Below are positions 50,610-61,940 of a DNA stretch of 64,000 nucleotides, one piece after another. The stretch is from Clavelina lepadiformis (lineage: Eukaryota > Chordata > Ascidiacea > Aplousobranchia > Clavelinidae). Location: the NCBI RefSeq assembly GCF_947623445.1, contig NC_135241.1, forward strand, positions 18,416,501-18,480,500. Direction: 5' to 3'. The position numbers and the translations under genes were made by a program. Numbering within the stretch: position 1 is the first letter of the stretch; every line of letters starts with the position of its first letter. Under the pieces are notes generated by a model. The model was given only the letters and a program-made list of their open reading frames with translations, did not search any database and was not told where the DNA came from.

Positions 50610-53600
50610 ATGAACTTTCTCTCGCTGCTGTGCTTTGTTGCATGGCTTTTCTTCTTAACAAATAAAAACGATACCGTGACGGCCAATAGCGCTGGTAAGT
50701 GTGCATTTAGATATCGAATGTTATTTGTTAAAACGTGATTCTGTCTCGAAGGCTTTACCTGGTTAGTTTTGGTTTATATAGTTTTAATGTTCATTCTATT
50801 GCAGTGACATCTGTAAAAGAGTGGCGGTGTACTAACAGCGAGTACGTGATTCTGTGCCTCGATTCGATTCAATCAGCAGAATGCAAAAGTAACGTTGTTC
50901 AAATTTAACCCTTGGACAAGCATGTCGGATATTTTGCGACTAAGTTTTCTGTTTTATTCAAGATTTGTTAAGAGTTGAAATTGGTCAATGTCAGTTAAGT
51001 AAAGGACGTTGTTTAAACAATGGTTTTTCTCTGGGTGGCGAATTTTTAAACACCTCATCCTGTACTGGTGAGCATTATAGGCCACTATATAAACTGTACA
51101 CTGATTATATTAAGCACATAAGATATTGCGAGGCATATACCTATTGGAATAAGCCACTCTGTAAAGCATACTCGTGTTAAAACAGGCACAAGTAATTGCA
51201 ACATATCGGTGCCAACTGCAAAGGCCGACTCGGTTGCACCACGAATTCGATGCAATTGCGCTGAAGGTTACAAATGGTCAAACGGTTCTTGCAAAGGTTT
51301 GAAAACGCACCACGCAGGATAATCGTTCATCCATGATACTCGAATTAACTCATTATACTTAACAAAAGTTGTAACTATTATGCAGATATCAACGAGTGCT
51401 TAGAAAATCGATGCGATCCCAATGCAGAATGTTTTAACTTCCTTGGAAGTTATCGGTGTTCTTGTAAGGCAGGATATGTCGGCGATGGAACGAGTTCCTG
51501 CAGAGCATTTGCTTATATTAATCAACTGGCACGTTTCAAAATACCTTATCGTGTTGATCCACGGTGCATTTTGCTTTTTGTACCATTTCGACTAAAGTAA
51601 TATTTTGCTGTATAGTTCCTAACAGATTTAACATCTGAAGAAATTAGTCAGATTGCAATAGACATCGAAGCTGCAGTGTCTGAGCCAGATAGCTTGCAAA
51701 ACCCAGATGTGATTAAAGAAACTGTCGATTTTGTTCGAAATACTGAAGACTTGGTCAAAAATGGAAAAATTAAAGTAGGTCATTTTATAGCCTACAAGAA
51801 GTCTCCGTGGGGTTTAAATATTAAAGTTTTGCCATGTAAAGAAAAATTATTTGTTTAAAGATGACAAGAACAACATTCGGAAATTTAGTAAACATAACAG
51901 ACAGCATTGGACTCGCAATTCGTTATGACACGGCAAGACAGAAATACAGAGAGCTTAGAATTGGCCTAGCTGCTGCGTTACCTGCTTTAGGACTCGGTGT
52001 AGAATTGGATGAAGGGCATCCGTCGTTTCATACCGAATCAAACTTATTCACATTACACGTAAATTAACTTCCTAGCATTTAACGTTGTTATTTGTATACG
52101 TACGTTTAAAGCAAGTTATATTTTCTGTCAAGTTTTTTGATAACTTTTATTATTGTTGGTTGTTTTCCACAGTTTTGCTATCTGTATTATAAAATTGTGT
52201 TTTTCATCTTACCAGGCTGCCATAGATTTCGGATCCGGCTATCCTCGTCTGTCATTTCAAAGTGGAAATAACGGCGACACCGTTAATGTTGTTGTGCCTG
52301 AAAGCACCGTGCAGAAGGCTTGGGAAACAAATACCAACAGACAACGAAGGGAGGAGTCTGCAAGACGCAGAAGATCTGTTTTTGTCTACTACAAGGATGA
52401 TACATTTTTCTACACTGAAAAAAATGCGACTTCGGTATTCTGGACCGTCTTAACAATAATTGCACTCTTGTCATGTTGTTATAAACTATTGTGTTGTGGG
52501 AATGAACTGCACATAATAAATTCATTAATCTATTGCTTAGGTTATTTCTGTTGATATTGGGGTAAATGTCACTTTACGAAATCTTGTGGAACCCGTTAAA
52601 ATCCAACATCCAAAAACGACCTTGAAATATGGGAAGTTAACAACTCTTTCAGATCCATTTGATGTTAGTTTAACCTATTGTACTCGTATGTATCTAAGTA
52701 TGCAGCCAATTATACCTTTCCAACAAGTTCTAAAAGTTCACGGTGGGGTAACTTACGATAAACAGTTTAAATATATTTTTATAGACACTGAAAACAGAGC
52801 TGCAGTGCAGTTATTGGGACTTTGACAAACAGGACTGGTTAACCGACGGTTGCTGCTTGAATATATCTGCTGAGACTCCCGAGTGCTTATGCAACCATCT
52901 AACAAACTTTGCGTTGATTGTGGTAAGTTTTGGCGGTTAATGCTAAAATTTCTACTAACTCTTGTTTGCCACATTATACCCATATTCTGTGTTCGGTGGC
53001 CGTGTTGACGTTCTATCGTAGAAGAACCATGGTAGCCAACACCCTGCAGCTTTAAGTCTTCAGGACTTCATCGCTTTTTTCCAAGTTTATTGATTATTTG
53101 TGAGCAATGAGCATATTTATTGTTTTATTATGCTACCACAAGTTTAGCACCATGTTTTTGGCAACCCACAGTCAATGGCAAAATAATGTGCGATACAATA
53201 CGATTCTTAACCTGATTTAAATATGCTACTGTTTAATGCACTTTTTGTTGACAAGAAAACCGAAAATGTTCCGGTGGACTTTGCACTGAATTTAGTAAGT
53301 GATGTTGGATGTATTCTTTCCATTGTAGGTCTTGTTATCACCATCATGGTTCATGTTTTAAAAAGGTATGAAACATTCACATATTACGTTGCCGAGATGC
53401 TACAAATATTTCGCAGAAACGTTCCAGAATCTGCTACAATGTGTTGTATTTTTTTTCAGAGAGCTACTACGCAGAAGGCCCGCGAAAATAATTATTTTCA
53501 TAAGCGCAAACCTCTGCGTCTCTTATCTCATATTTATTGTTGGTATTTCTCAAACTGAAAACAAAGTTACCTGTTACGCAATATCAGCACTCTTACATTA

Positions 53601-55037
53601 CTTCCTTCTTGTCACTTGGTGTTGGATGACTGTGTACAGTTATGACATGTATCTTTCGTTGGTGAAGGTGAATCACTGCTAACTTTTAACTAATGGGTGG
53701 GCTGTATATTAACTCTTTAAACTTACCAACATTCAGAGCCAATAACGATATGTGAGTAAAAATTATAATTGTACTATAAGCATGCTAACTGAAAAAAGGT
53801 GTTTATAGCAATTTATTGAAAATTGAAATCAGTCAATAACAAAACGTATAGTATAAGCATACAATTAAAGGTTTTTGGCCGGAATGAAAGCAAGTTTCTC
53901 CGGTGCATGTCGCTTTTTGCCTACGGTGCCCCACTTGTGGTTGTGGCGTTAACTATGGGCACTGCCGTGGGTTATTTCGACAGGAATCAACAAAACTTAC
54001 TTTGTAATGGTGGTGAGCAAGTTGTTTCGATAAAGATTCAACTAAGAGCAAAGAGTATTGACACTTCGCAAGAAAACAAGGAGTCAATTGAAGTAGTTGT
54101 TTCTTTGTTTTTTAGTGCCGGACCCCCTCGCCACTTCTTACTACATAGCTGAGAATTTGTGCTGGTTGAGAGGTTATTCCCTGTATTTAGGTTTTTTGCT
54201 TCCGATGGGCTTACTCCTTCTTTACAATGGAACGATTTTTGTGCTGGTGTTTAGGGAAATCACTGTCAAAAGAGTAGGTACCTTTTATAATGTGATAGTT
54301 TTGGGTTTTCTGCCACCAACTAATCATGCAGACACCAAGTTGGTATTGTATTGCTCTCATCTAAGTGATAAACAGTAGCCAGCTTTAGCAGACAAATGTT
54401 CGTAACGTGCATTTGTAGGGGTTTATCCAATTGAGCCTTGTGTTGTTTTTTATTTATTGTATAGGTGCAGTCATCAGCAAGCAAACAAACTACCAGCCAA
54501 AGACTTACTCTTGCACTTACCATGTCTGTATTTATGGGAGTAACCTGGGTCTTTGGGTATCTAGTTTTGATTTCCAACGATTACCTTTACCTTCGCATTA
54601 CAAGCTGGATCTTTGCCATTTTAAATTCACTACAGGTTGAGGATTTAAATAGAGTTTACTCGCTAATTTCAGTCATCATCTGAAGTTCTAAATTGAAAAA
54701 ATTTAGTTTACGAAAATTTTCTTTTACCTAGAACGATTTATTGAGCTCAAAACAATCCATCTTTAACATTCAGGGCTTCGGACTCTTCATCCTAACTTCA
54801 GTTAGGCGAGCCGAATCCCGCCGCGTCTGGTGGAATCCGATCCAGGACAAGGTAGCGAGCACTTTTTCGGTCTTTCACGGAAAACATCGACGAGACCGGG
54901 GAAGTTATACCGTGAATGACAGAACCAATACCAGCAGATTGACATCGTCAATTAATCTTTCCCGCTCAGCCTCACAACGGCCTGTAAATATCTATGTCAT
55001 CGACGGAGTTGATCAAGACAAAATCAGCAGCATGTAA
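50610..55037 (+). CDS. Adhesion G-protein-coupled receptor A (EGF-GAIN-GPS-7TM)
   Basis: Sixteen exons: 50610-50694, 50805-50888, 50963-51067, 51186-51296, 51386-51552, 51616-51774, 51861-52058, 52216-52434, 52541-52663, 52785-52922, 53256-53365, 53460-53667, 53871-54012, 54116-54273, 54471-54635, 54774-55037; about 811 residues. Signal peptide [18 protein letters not shown]; Cys-rich segments to about residue 128; a calcium-binding-type EGF ([16 protein letters not shown]); then a GAIN domain ending in a GPS at about 425-460 with CSYWDFD and CLCNHLTNF, where self-cleavage falls between L and T. Seven helices follow, with [15 protein letters not shown] in helix 3 and [13 protein letters not shown] in helix 6, and a Ser/Arg-rich cytoplasmic tail. 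LALVKVF-like text after helix 3 leans to the ADGRG group, but subfamily is open. A basic run [13 protein letters not shown] lies inside GAIN. The EGF exon's 3' end is uncertain: donors at 51552 (GT) or 51504 (GC) both keep phase. Confidence 0.9.
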
Positions 55038-55514
55038 AATACCACTGTTATGCCGGATTCATCTGCCTTAATGTATATTCTATTATGATAACGTACATTT
55101 TACAAGCTTGTTGTTAACGTCTGTAAAATGGTATGCTGTTATTTTCAAGATTATCGTATTTAGCCTATATCTGTACGTTATCTTAAAATGCTATTGGCAA
55201 TGTCTTTCAGCATTCACTCCGTAGCGGCGTAGCCTATACTCTGTTGCTTAGTTATAGCATTCAACCTCAGCTAAACACAACACCTATCAATTATCCTAAT
55301 GTTTTATCAAATAATTCCGCTTTATATTCCTAATATATGTCACATATTCAACTCACTGAAACTATTTCATATCTGTCGATATTCCGCAACAAATTGACAG
55401 CTCAGTGACGACTGAAATTTTTAACGATTTAATCTAATCAGTAATCATATTAGTCTTGTCCTGACGGAGCTGTTGTGTACGAAAAGGAAATGTCGTTGCT
55501 CTATTGGTGGTTGC
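55038..55514. other. Short convergent spacer between the two adhesion GPCRs
   Basis: Only 477 bases separate the two stop codons, so both 3' UTRs must lie here and may overlap. No repeat or coding feature is seen. Confidence 0.6.
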
Positions 55515-58500
55515 TTATGAAGTAGACATACGCGGCAAGGCACAAGACGATACTGTTGATTGTGTACGAGGTATACGGAATAATTCCCTGACTTTCAGAA
55601 GACCCAGATTCCGAATCGATGAAATCAGTGCACTTCGCATGTCCGATTTACGTATAGTGAGGATAAAGATGCCCAAACCCTTGAAATAAAAAACATACAA
55701 ATTTATAACTTAATCAAGATTTAAGTGATTTTTGAAGCAAATACAAATATGAAATACTGACATTCAAACTAAGATCCAGTGTTTTATGTGACGCCATACC
55801 TTTTAAACTTTGGAGAAATTTTATTTAAGGCTATTAATAACGTTTAGAAGGCTCATTTTTGCCATCTATAGCTAGGTATAGGTATAACTATATATGTGGT
55901 AAAGGGTTATAGGAATTCAAAGCTTTCACATAAATTGTCAGTCCATTCTACCAAACGTATTATGATTGAATTGAATATTCATAAGCTGCAATTCAACTGC
56001 AAACAAGTGTTATACGTTCAGTTACATTAAAAGGAATATTCAACCTGAAAAGCACTGGATATGGAAAAAAGCCAGCTCGTAATCGTAAGATAAATTTGAT
56101 TTTCTGATATAAGCATTAGATAGCCGAAGACCCACGTGATCCCAAGTGTTGTCGTCATAGATATTGCGATGACGACTGATTGCTTTGTGGTGCGTTTTAA
56201 GTGCGCTTCTTTTCTCTGGATCGTTCATAGATGATTAATGCAGGAATATACAAATAATCACGCCATGTTAAAATGACGACACAGACCCAAATTACTCAAA
56301 GCCATTCCAAGACGTCATTACACTGGTAAAACTTATACATTTGAAATGTGCTTTTGTTTACCTGGCGGTTTTTGGCTATCAGTTCCCGATAAACAATAAA
56401 AAATGTTACGCAGTTATAGGTTAAGCTGATTCCAACTGGAACTAAAAAACCGAAATATAAGGAATATTCCTTCAGCCAACACATATTTTCAGCGAAATAA
56501 TAGGAAGAAACGGGCGTATTTACATCTGAAAAAAAAAATTTTTTCATACCGAAGGTTGATATTACTTTAAACGGATATTTCGCTATAATAAGTTGTTGCA
56601 ACTGTAAACAAACAAAGTTACATCATTTTTTCTCAATTGCAGTAATTTATCTCCATAATGGCAACAACATTTCAAATAACCTGGACCACAGAAGTAGTTT
56701 TCTACGGGTTGCAATTTATCAAAGTAGCCAACAGAGATGCCAATCGTGCTGCCAACTATCACAAGAGGACAGCCGTATACAAAAACGCATGCGTAAGCCA
56801 CGAAATGGCGTCGATTGTCCGCAAATACCTGAAAGTGCATTATCTCTTAATTTTATTAAACAAAAGGCAAGGCTACTTCAAGGGCGCCGGAAAAGGGAGC
56901 GAGGAGGGCAAGGAGGGCAAGGAGGGCAAGGAGGGCAAGGAGGGCAAGGAGGGCAAGGAGGGCAAGGAGGGCAAGGAGGGCAAGGAGGGCAAGGAGGGCA
57001 AGGAGGGCAAGGAGGGCAAGGAGGGCAAGGAGGGCAAGGAGGGCAAGGAGGGCAAGGAGGGCAAGAAGGGCAAGGAGAGCAAGGAGGGCAAAGAGGGCAA
57101 GGAGGGCAAGGAGGTGAAAATAGCCACAAATACGATAACGTGAAAAGGTTGCACGCATGTAATTAAATTAAATGTCAAGCTCTAGTATACGCTGGACGAA
57201 ATCGTTTTATTTGTTTTGGAAAAGTGTTCTACAGTATGAATGATAATAAGCAATCGTAAGCAATTAAACGTAAAAATATATAGAAAAGACTATGAGCAAT
57301 ATATAAACATTTACCTTGACCAAAGTTTTGTACATATCATAGCTGTAAGTGGCCATCCAAAACCAAGTGACTAGAAAAAAGTAGTGCAGCAAAGGCGTGA
57401 TAATTTCACAACTAAACATCCCGTCAACTTGCGAAATGCCAAAAAGAAATATGACGTAACATATACAGAGGTTGGCACAAATAAACATCAAAATCCTCAC
57501 TGGCCGCCTTCCATGTAACTCGCTGCAAATGCAAAAATTGAACAAATTCAAATATTTTATACTTATAGCTTCACAAAATGTTACCAAGTAAGTTTACCGT
57601 CGGATTAAATGGACAAAAATCGTCAAGAATAGACCGGCAATTGACAAGCCACATCCAACGCAACTGGCAACGTTCAGTACAACGTCACCCAGTATCGTAT
57701 CCGATTTCTGTGGGGCACAAAGAGAAGCGTTTGGAGACAAGCGTTGTATCACTGCATGAACTCAGGTATAGTACAAAATCCCATTGTAGAGGCATATTTT
57801 TTCACATAAGCAATCGTTTACTTACTATAAGAACAGCAAAATTGGTGAGGTGGTTGCAGAGGCATTCGGGAGGGTCTAATGTCACGTCCAAACAGCAGCC
57901 ATCAAATGCCCAATCCCTTCGTTCGAAATCCCAATAAGCGCACCTATAGCTGGTCCTTCGCATCTAAACAGAAGAGCACACATTAGCCAATCAGTGACTA
58001 AGTAATTGTGCTTTGATAATTATAATTAATGATCATCAAAATAGCCAGAAAAATGTTTTTAGAAGAAAACTAAATGTCTTTTACTATGCTTCACATACTT
58101 ACGATTTAGCTAACCTGCCTTTGTCCACTATCCAGTCTTATGACCGTCTTAGCTTAACCGGTTTCAAAAATGCGTTATTTGAGACAGTCAGGTTTTAAGA
58201 CAATATTGAAAGGAAAGGCATTGGCGGTAGGCGTACTGTCTTACCATCAGAGAGTCATCCCCGAGTGGACTGTTTTCGTAGCTGAAATTAAATCGTAGTG
58301 GTTGAATGCGGATGGGCTCACTTAGATTTGATAAATTATCGAAAATGCCAACATCGACGGATACGACCTGAAAGTAAGAAATTATTACATTGTAGCCGTT
58401 CTGAGTAGTCCTTTTTGTTTTATCGGTATTTGAAAACTCGTTGCGGTGTTCTGCAAAACTGACAACAAACATTAGTGCTGCTTCAAGCTTACCCATAAAG

Positions 58501-61500
58501 TTTTTTTGTCAGAATAAAACAGGTTGTCATTTTTGTAAAAAATAAAAGTTGAACGTCGTTCCACGTCAATTTCGGTAGCATTCCACGCTCTTCTTACGAC
58601 ACTACTCGGCAAAATAACACGAACGGATGACGTAATTGTGTCAGATATGTTCGGTTGAAAATGTAATGAAGAAAACTCCGTGTCGAAATCCTTGCTCGCC
58701 TAAATATTGAGTTAATGGGTCATTAAGACTGTAAAACTATAAAGAAGCATATACCCGACAAACTGACGCATAGGCCTATACACCTGTGTACCTGCATAAT
58801 AAACGAGTTTGTTGTGACGCTCAAATAGTTGTCATTTTCGGTCAACGCCACAGCATTTGCAAAAGACCACAACGAAAGTATAACGTCCTGTTTTTGTTGC
58901 CTTGTTTCCTCCGTGTTGTCCAACGTGTTGACGACCTCGGTCACGTGGCTTACAACTTGAGCGACTTGGCGCATGGTGTCGGTGAAAACCTTTAGAAAAG
59001 CATTATACTCTGTGTCTGTACTCGATACAGAAGAGTTTTTCAAAATACACACGGTCAATACAAATACAATACACGGTCATTCCGAATAGACCAAAACAGC
59101 AACTGCTGTGCTAATAACCTATATTGTCGATATATCCTGTGCTGATGTGAGCCTGTAGTATTAACTCACGTCAATATTACGTTGTTTCGCACGTTTGCCA
59201 ACGTTTCTCAAAAATTCGAGAAGATGTCCAACTTCGCTGGCATGAAACAACGTCGCATTTGATGTGAGCGTTTGTAGCTGAAAGGTGACGGCACGTAACT
59301 GACTTCCTGTGATTGACCCATCGCTAAACTACAACGAAACCCCACATTCAGACATCTCAATCATTAGTAGCCAAGGAAAATGTACGAGTTAAAAATTCTT
59401 AAAACTACATCGTCATATATAGGTTTTTACTTTGTATAACTATCTAATTTTCAAGAAATGATGGAAAATTTGTTTATATAGTTATGTTCAAACGCTCTCA
59501 GTGTACCTCATTTACGAGACTGTTTACTGTAGCATGGCAATCAAATATAAATACACTCGGTTCGTGGGATATAGCTTGAGACGAAGTAGAGTTGAACTGG
59601 CTTGAATTTAACTTTTTCATGCAGAGCAGCAAACCACGAGGTAAGCCTTTGTACAAGAAATGACATAAATGAACTTTGAAAGGCAAACGATCGATTCAGG
59701 CAAATATTTTGTTGACATTTAGTGCATTGTATATAGGCCTATGTTATCCGTTTTAATGCTTTACCTGGATTGTTTGGGCATGTTTCAACGGAAACCGCCG
59801 TTTCATTTTCGAAAGTTGATGGGAATGTTAAATTTTTTGTGGACAGTTTTGAACAAGATGCTGCAAAAGTAAATGTTATTGTAATGTACCACCGGAGAAG
59901 TAACATTTCAGTAACAAACGACTATATAAAGCCTACAATTTTTGCAGCAGGATCACCTCAAAATAACTACGTTGTTGTGTAATACCAAGCGAGAAAATTT
60001 GTTGACTTTTGTATAAGACAGAACACATCTATGTCAGAAAGTATAATCCCGGCTTATCGTTAAGTGTAGAAACCACTTCTTGAAATTTATGATATTACTG
60101 GATTCAATATTGCTGCTAATAAAACTGCCGTATGCCAACAATATACGGCTGCTAACAAAACTTCCTAATAAGCTTTATTGGAGCAAACCTACGTTGGCAG
60201 GACGAACTCTTCTGATGTCTCTCATAACCCTGCATGCATTGACATATTACCATATCGAAAACTGTCATGCAAGTTTCATGATGATCACATGACAAATGTT
60301 GGCATCGGTCGGTGTCTGTTATACAACATAAAATATATTTCTTCAGAACCTGAAGCCTAATGAATTGAACTCTAAAATTACCTAACGCTTCAACTTTAAT
60401 CGACATTTCTTCAGTCATGAAAACAGCATTGCCTATGTAGCAATAGAAAATACGAGATACATCTTACAAAGCCGTGGTGTGTCCTTCAGACAGCGTCTTC
60501 CGGTTATCTTTCCTTCCAAATTTTCGAACATTTCTAGGGATGATGATATGTAAAGAGTATACCTGCATGCAATTTATTATTACCACACTTTACTAAAGTT
60601 GCTTATTTTTACGTAATTATGGCAATACCTGTTATCATAATAAGCTGGTATAGCATTGTTGTTGTACACATGTATGCAATATAAGTGAACTTTTATTGGC
60701 TTAGATTTTACTGTAAAATCATTGCAACAATTAACGATTGGCACCAAAACATATAGGTTACGTACCTGACAACATCCTGATAGTTAAAAACATCCTCAAA
60801 AATGTCGTTCACCTCAACGTGCATAATAACGTCTTTTAAATTCTGTCGATTGCTGTTTAGCTCTGCTTTGATTAGGGACCGATTTCGGCAGTTAAGAACT
60901 TGGTCAAATTTCAAAGGGACTGTGTAAATAAAATCGTGAATGCATAAATCTTATACAGTTTGTATAATTTAAAACGATCCCAGCTGCTCCATTTCAATAG
61001 ATTTTTAAACTAAATGTTCCCTGTTGTACAGTAGCTCATTTTATTTCACCAGATATCTACAGAAACAAATATCAAAAAATTACTCATATTGATAAAAATA
61101 TATGCTATGTTTTCAAATTAGTAGATTGTGTGTGTTTATATATATTCTCTACAGAGTGCAATGCGCAGTAAACCAACTTTTACCAGGCGGTCACTGATCA
61201 GTGATCACAATATGACTAAACAAAACAGTGATTTCATATTCAAATCTACAGTCTTACGCAAAAACTGTAGTGTATTGCAGCGTATATCGCTTACAACATT
61301 TCGGCGTCATTTTTGAATATCTTTCAGCAAACGAACAATTATAAATGCAAGCATGATGCTATATTGTGCAGACCGTCATGAAAGTAAATTAGAAGAACCT
61401 CAATTCAGTAAGTCCGCAAGTCAGTAACCATTCATTAAGTTCTTAATTTAAATGTTTCAAAAGAGTAAAGACTTACTTGCACAATTAGCGGAACCGGTAA

Positions 61501-61940
61501 TATTTGACGAACATAAGCATAAAAACGACCCGAATGTATTTTTACACTTGCACCCAGGACACGTACTTGAGTCACATTCCTGGCTGATATCCGGATTGCT
61601 GTCATTGCATTCATCTTTATCTGTTTAATTTCGTCGTTAACCACTTTTGGAATACACTCGAACATGCTGTTATTTATAACTGTTTGTTATATGTTTTTAA
61701 TATACCTGAGCAATTTAACGTTGTTGTAGAAATATTCATATCAATGAAACCATCGGCGCAAACGCATTTATTTGATGATAATTCAAGTATTTCGTTCGTT
61801 CCGCACTGCGTTTGAGCATTGCATGCAGTACCTTCGTCGTATAAAGACAGAGTTAGCAACAAAAACAATGCCTGTGTAAAGTATGACGACTAACCTGATA
61901 AAATGATACAAAGCAGACAAGCAAGAACATTTTGCAACAT
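55515..61940 (-). CDS. Adhesion G-protein-coupled receptor B (EGF, SEA-like, EGF, GAIN-GPS-7TM)
   Basis: Exons on the minus strand: 61940-61895 (signal peptide MLQNVLACLLCIILS), 61831-61706 (Cys-rich), 61620-61477 (EGF-like, DKDEC), 60919-60766, 60462-60382, 60315-60193 (EGF), 59646-59507, 59328-59170, 58989-58792, 58699-58493, 58367-58245, 57963-57826 (GPS), 57707-57598, 57522-57315, 56828-56681, 56525-56362, 56215-56045, 55679-55515. The pair 60919-60766 and 60462-60382 reads like a SEA-type fold (DVIMHVEVNDIFEDV...AVFMTEEMSIKVEAL); their phases do not join directly, so an exon is missing or misplaced there. GPS: CAYWDFERRDW and [13 protein letters not shown]. Helix 3 has LVTWFWMATYSYDMY; helix 6 has LGITWVFGYLMLISE. 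Tail is shorter than in receptor A. From the exon at 59328 on, exon sizes match receptor A almost one for one. The start was chosen for its signal peptide and in-phase join. Confidence 0.87.
56900..57112. repeat. 9-bp G-rich minisatellite in a GPCR B intron
   Basis: About 23 tandem copies of GGAGGGCAA, nearly perfect, with a few changed units towards the right end (AGAAGGGCA, AGAGCAAGG, AAGAGGGCA). It lies in the intron between the helix 2-3 and helix 4 exons. Because 9 is a multiple of three, it stays open in five of the six frames; the resulting EGK, GQG, LLA, LPS and PPC repeat proteins are artefacts. Regular GGG tracts on the plus strand could form G-quadruplexes. Confidence 0.97.

Noticed and set aside
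56658-57178. Overlapping long open frames on both strands encoding EGK, GQG, LLA, LPS or PPC repeats
   Set aside because: They are by-products of a 9-bp minisatellite whose unit length is a multiple of three, lying within a GPCR intron.
58013-58198. 61-residue plus-strand open frame inside GPCR B
   Set aside because: Lies in an intron, antisense to the gene, without coding character.
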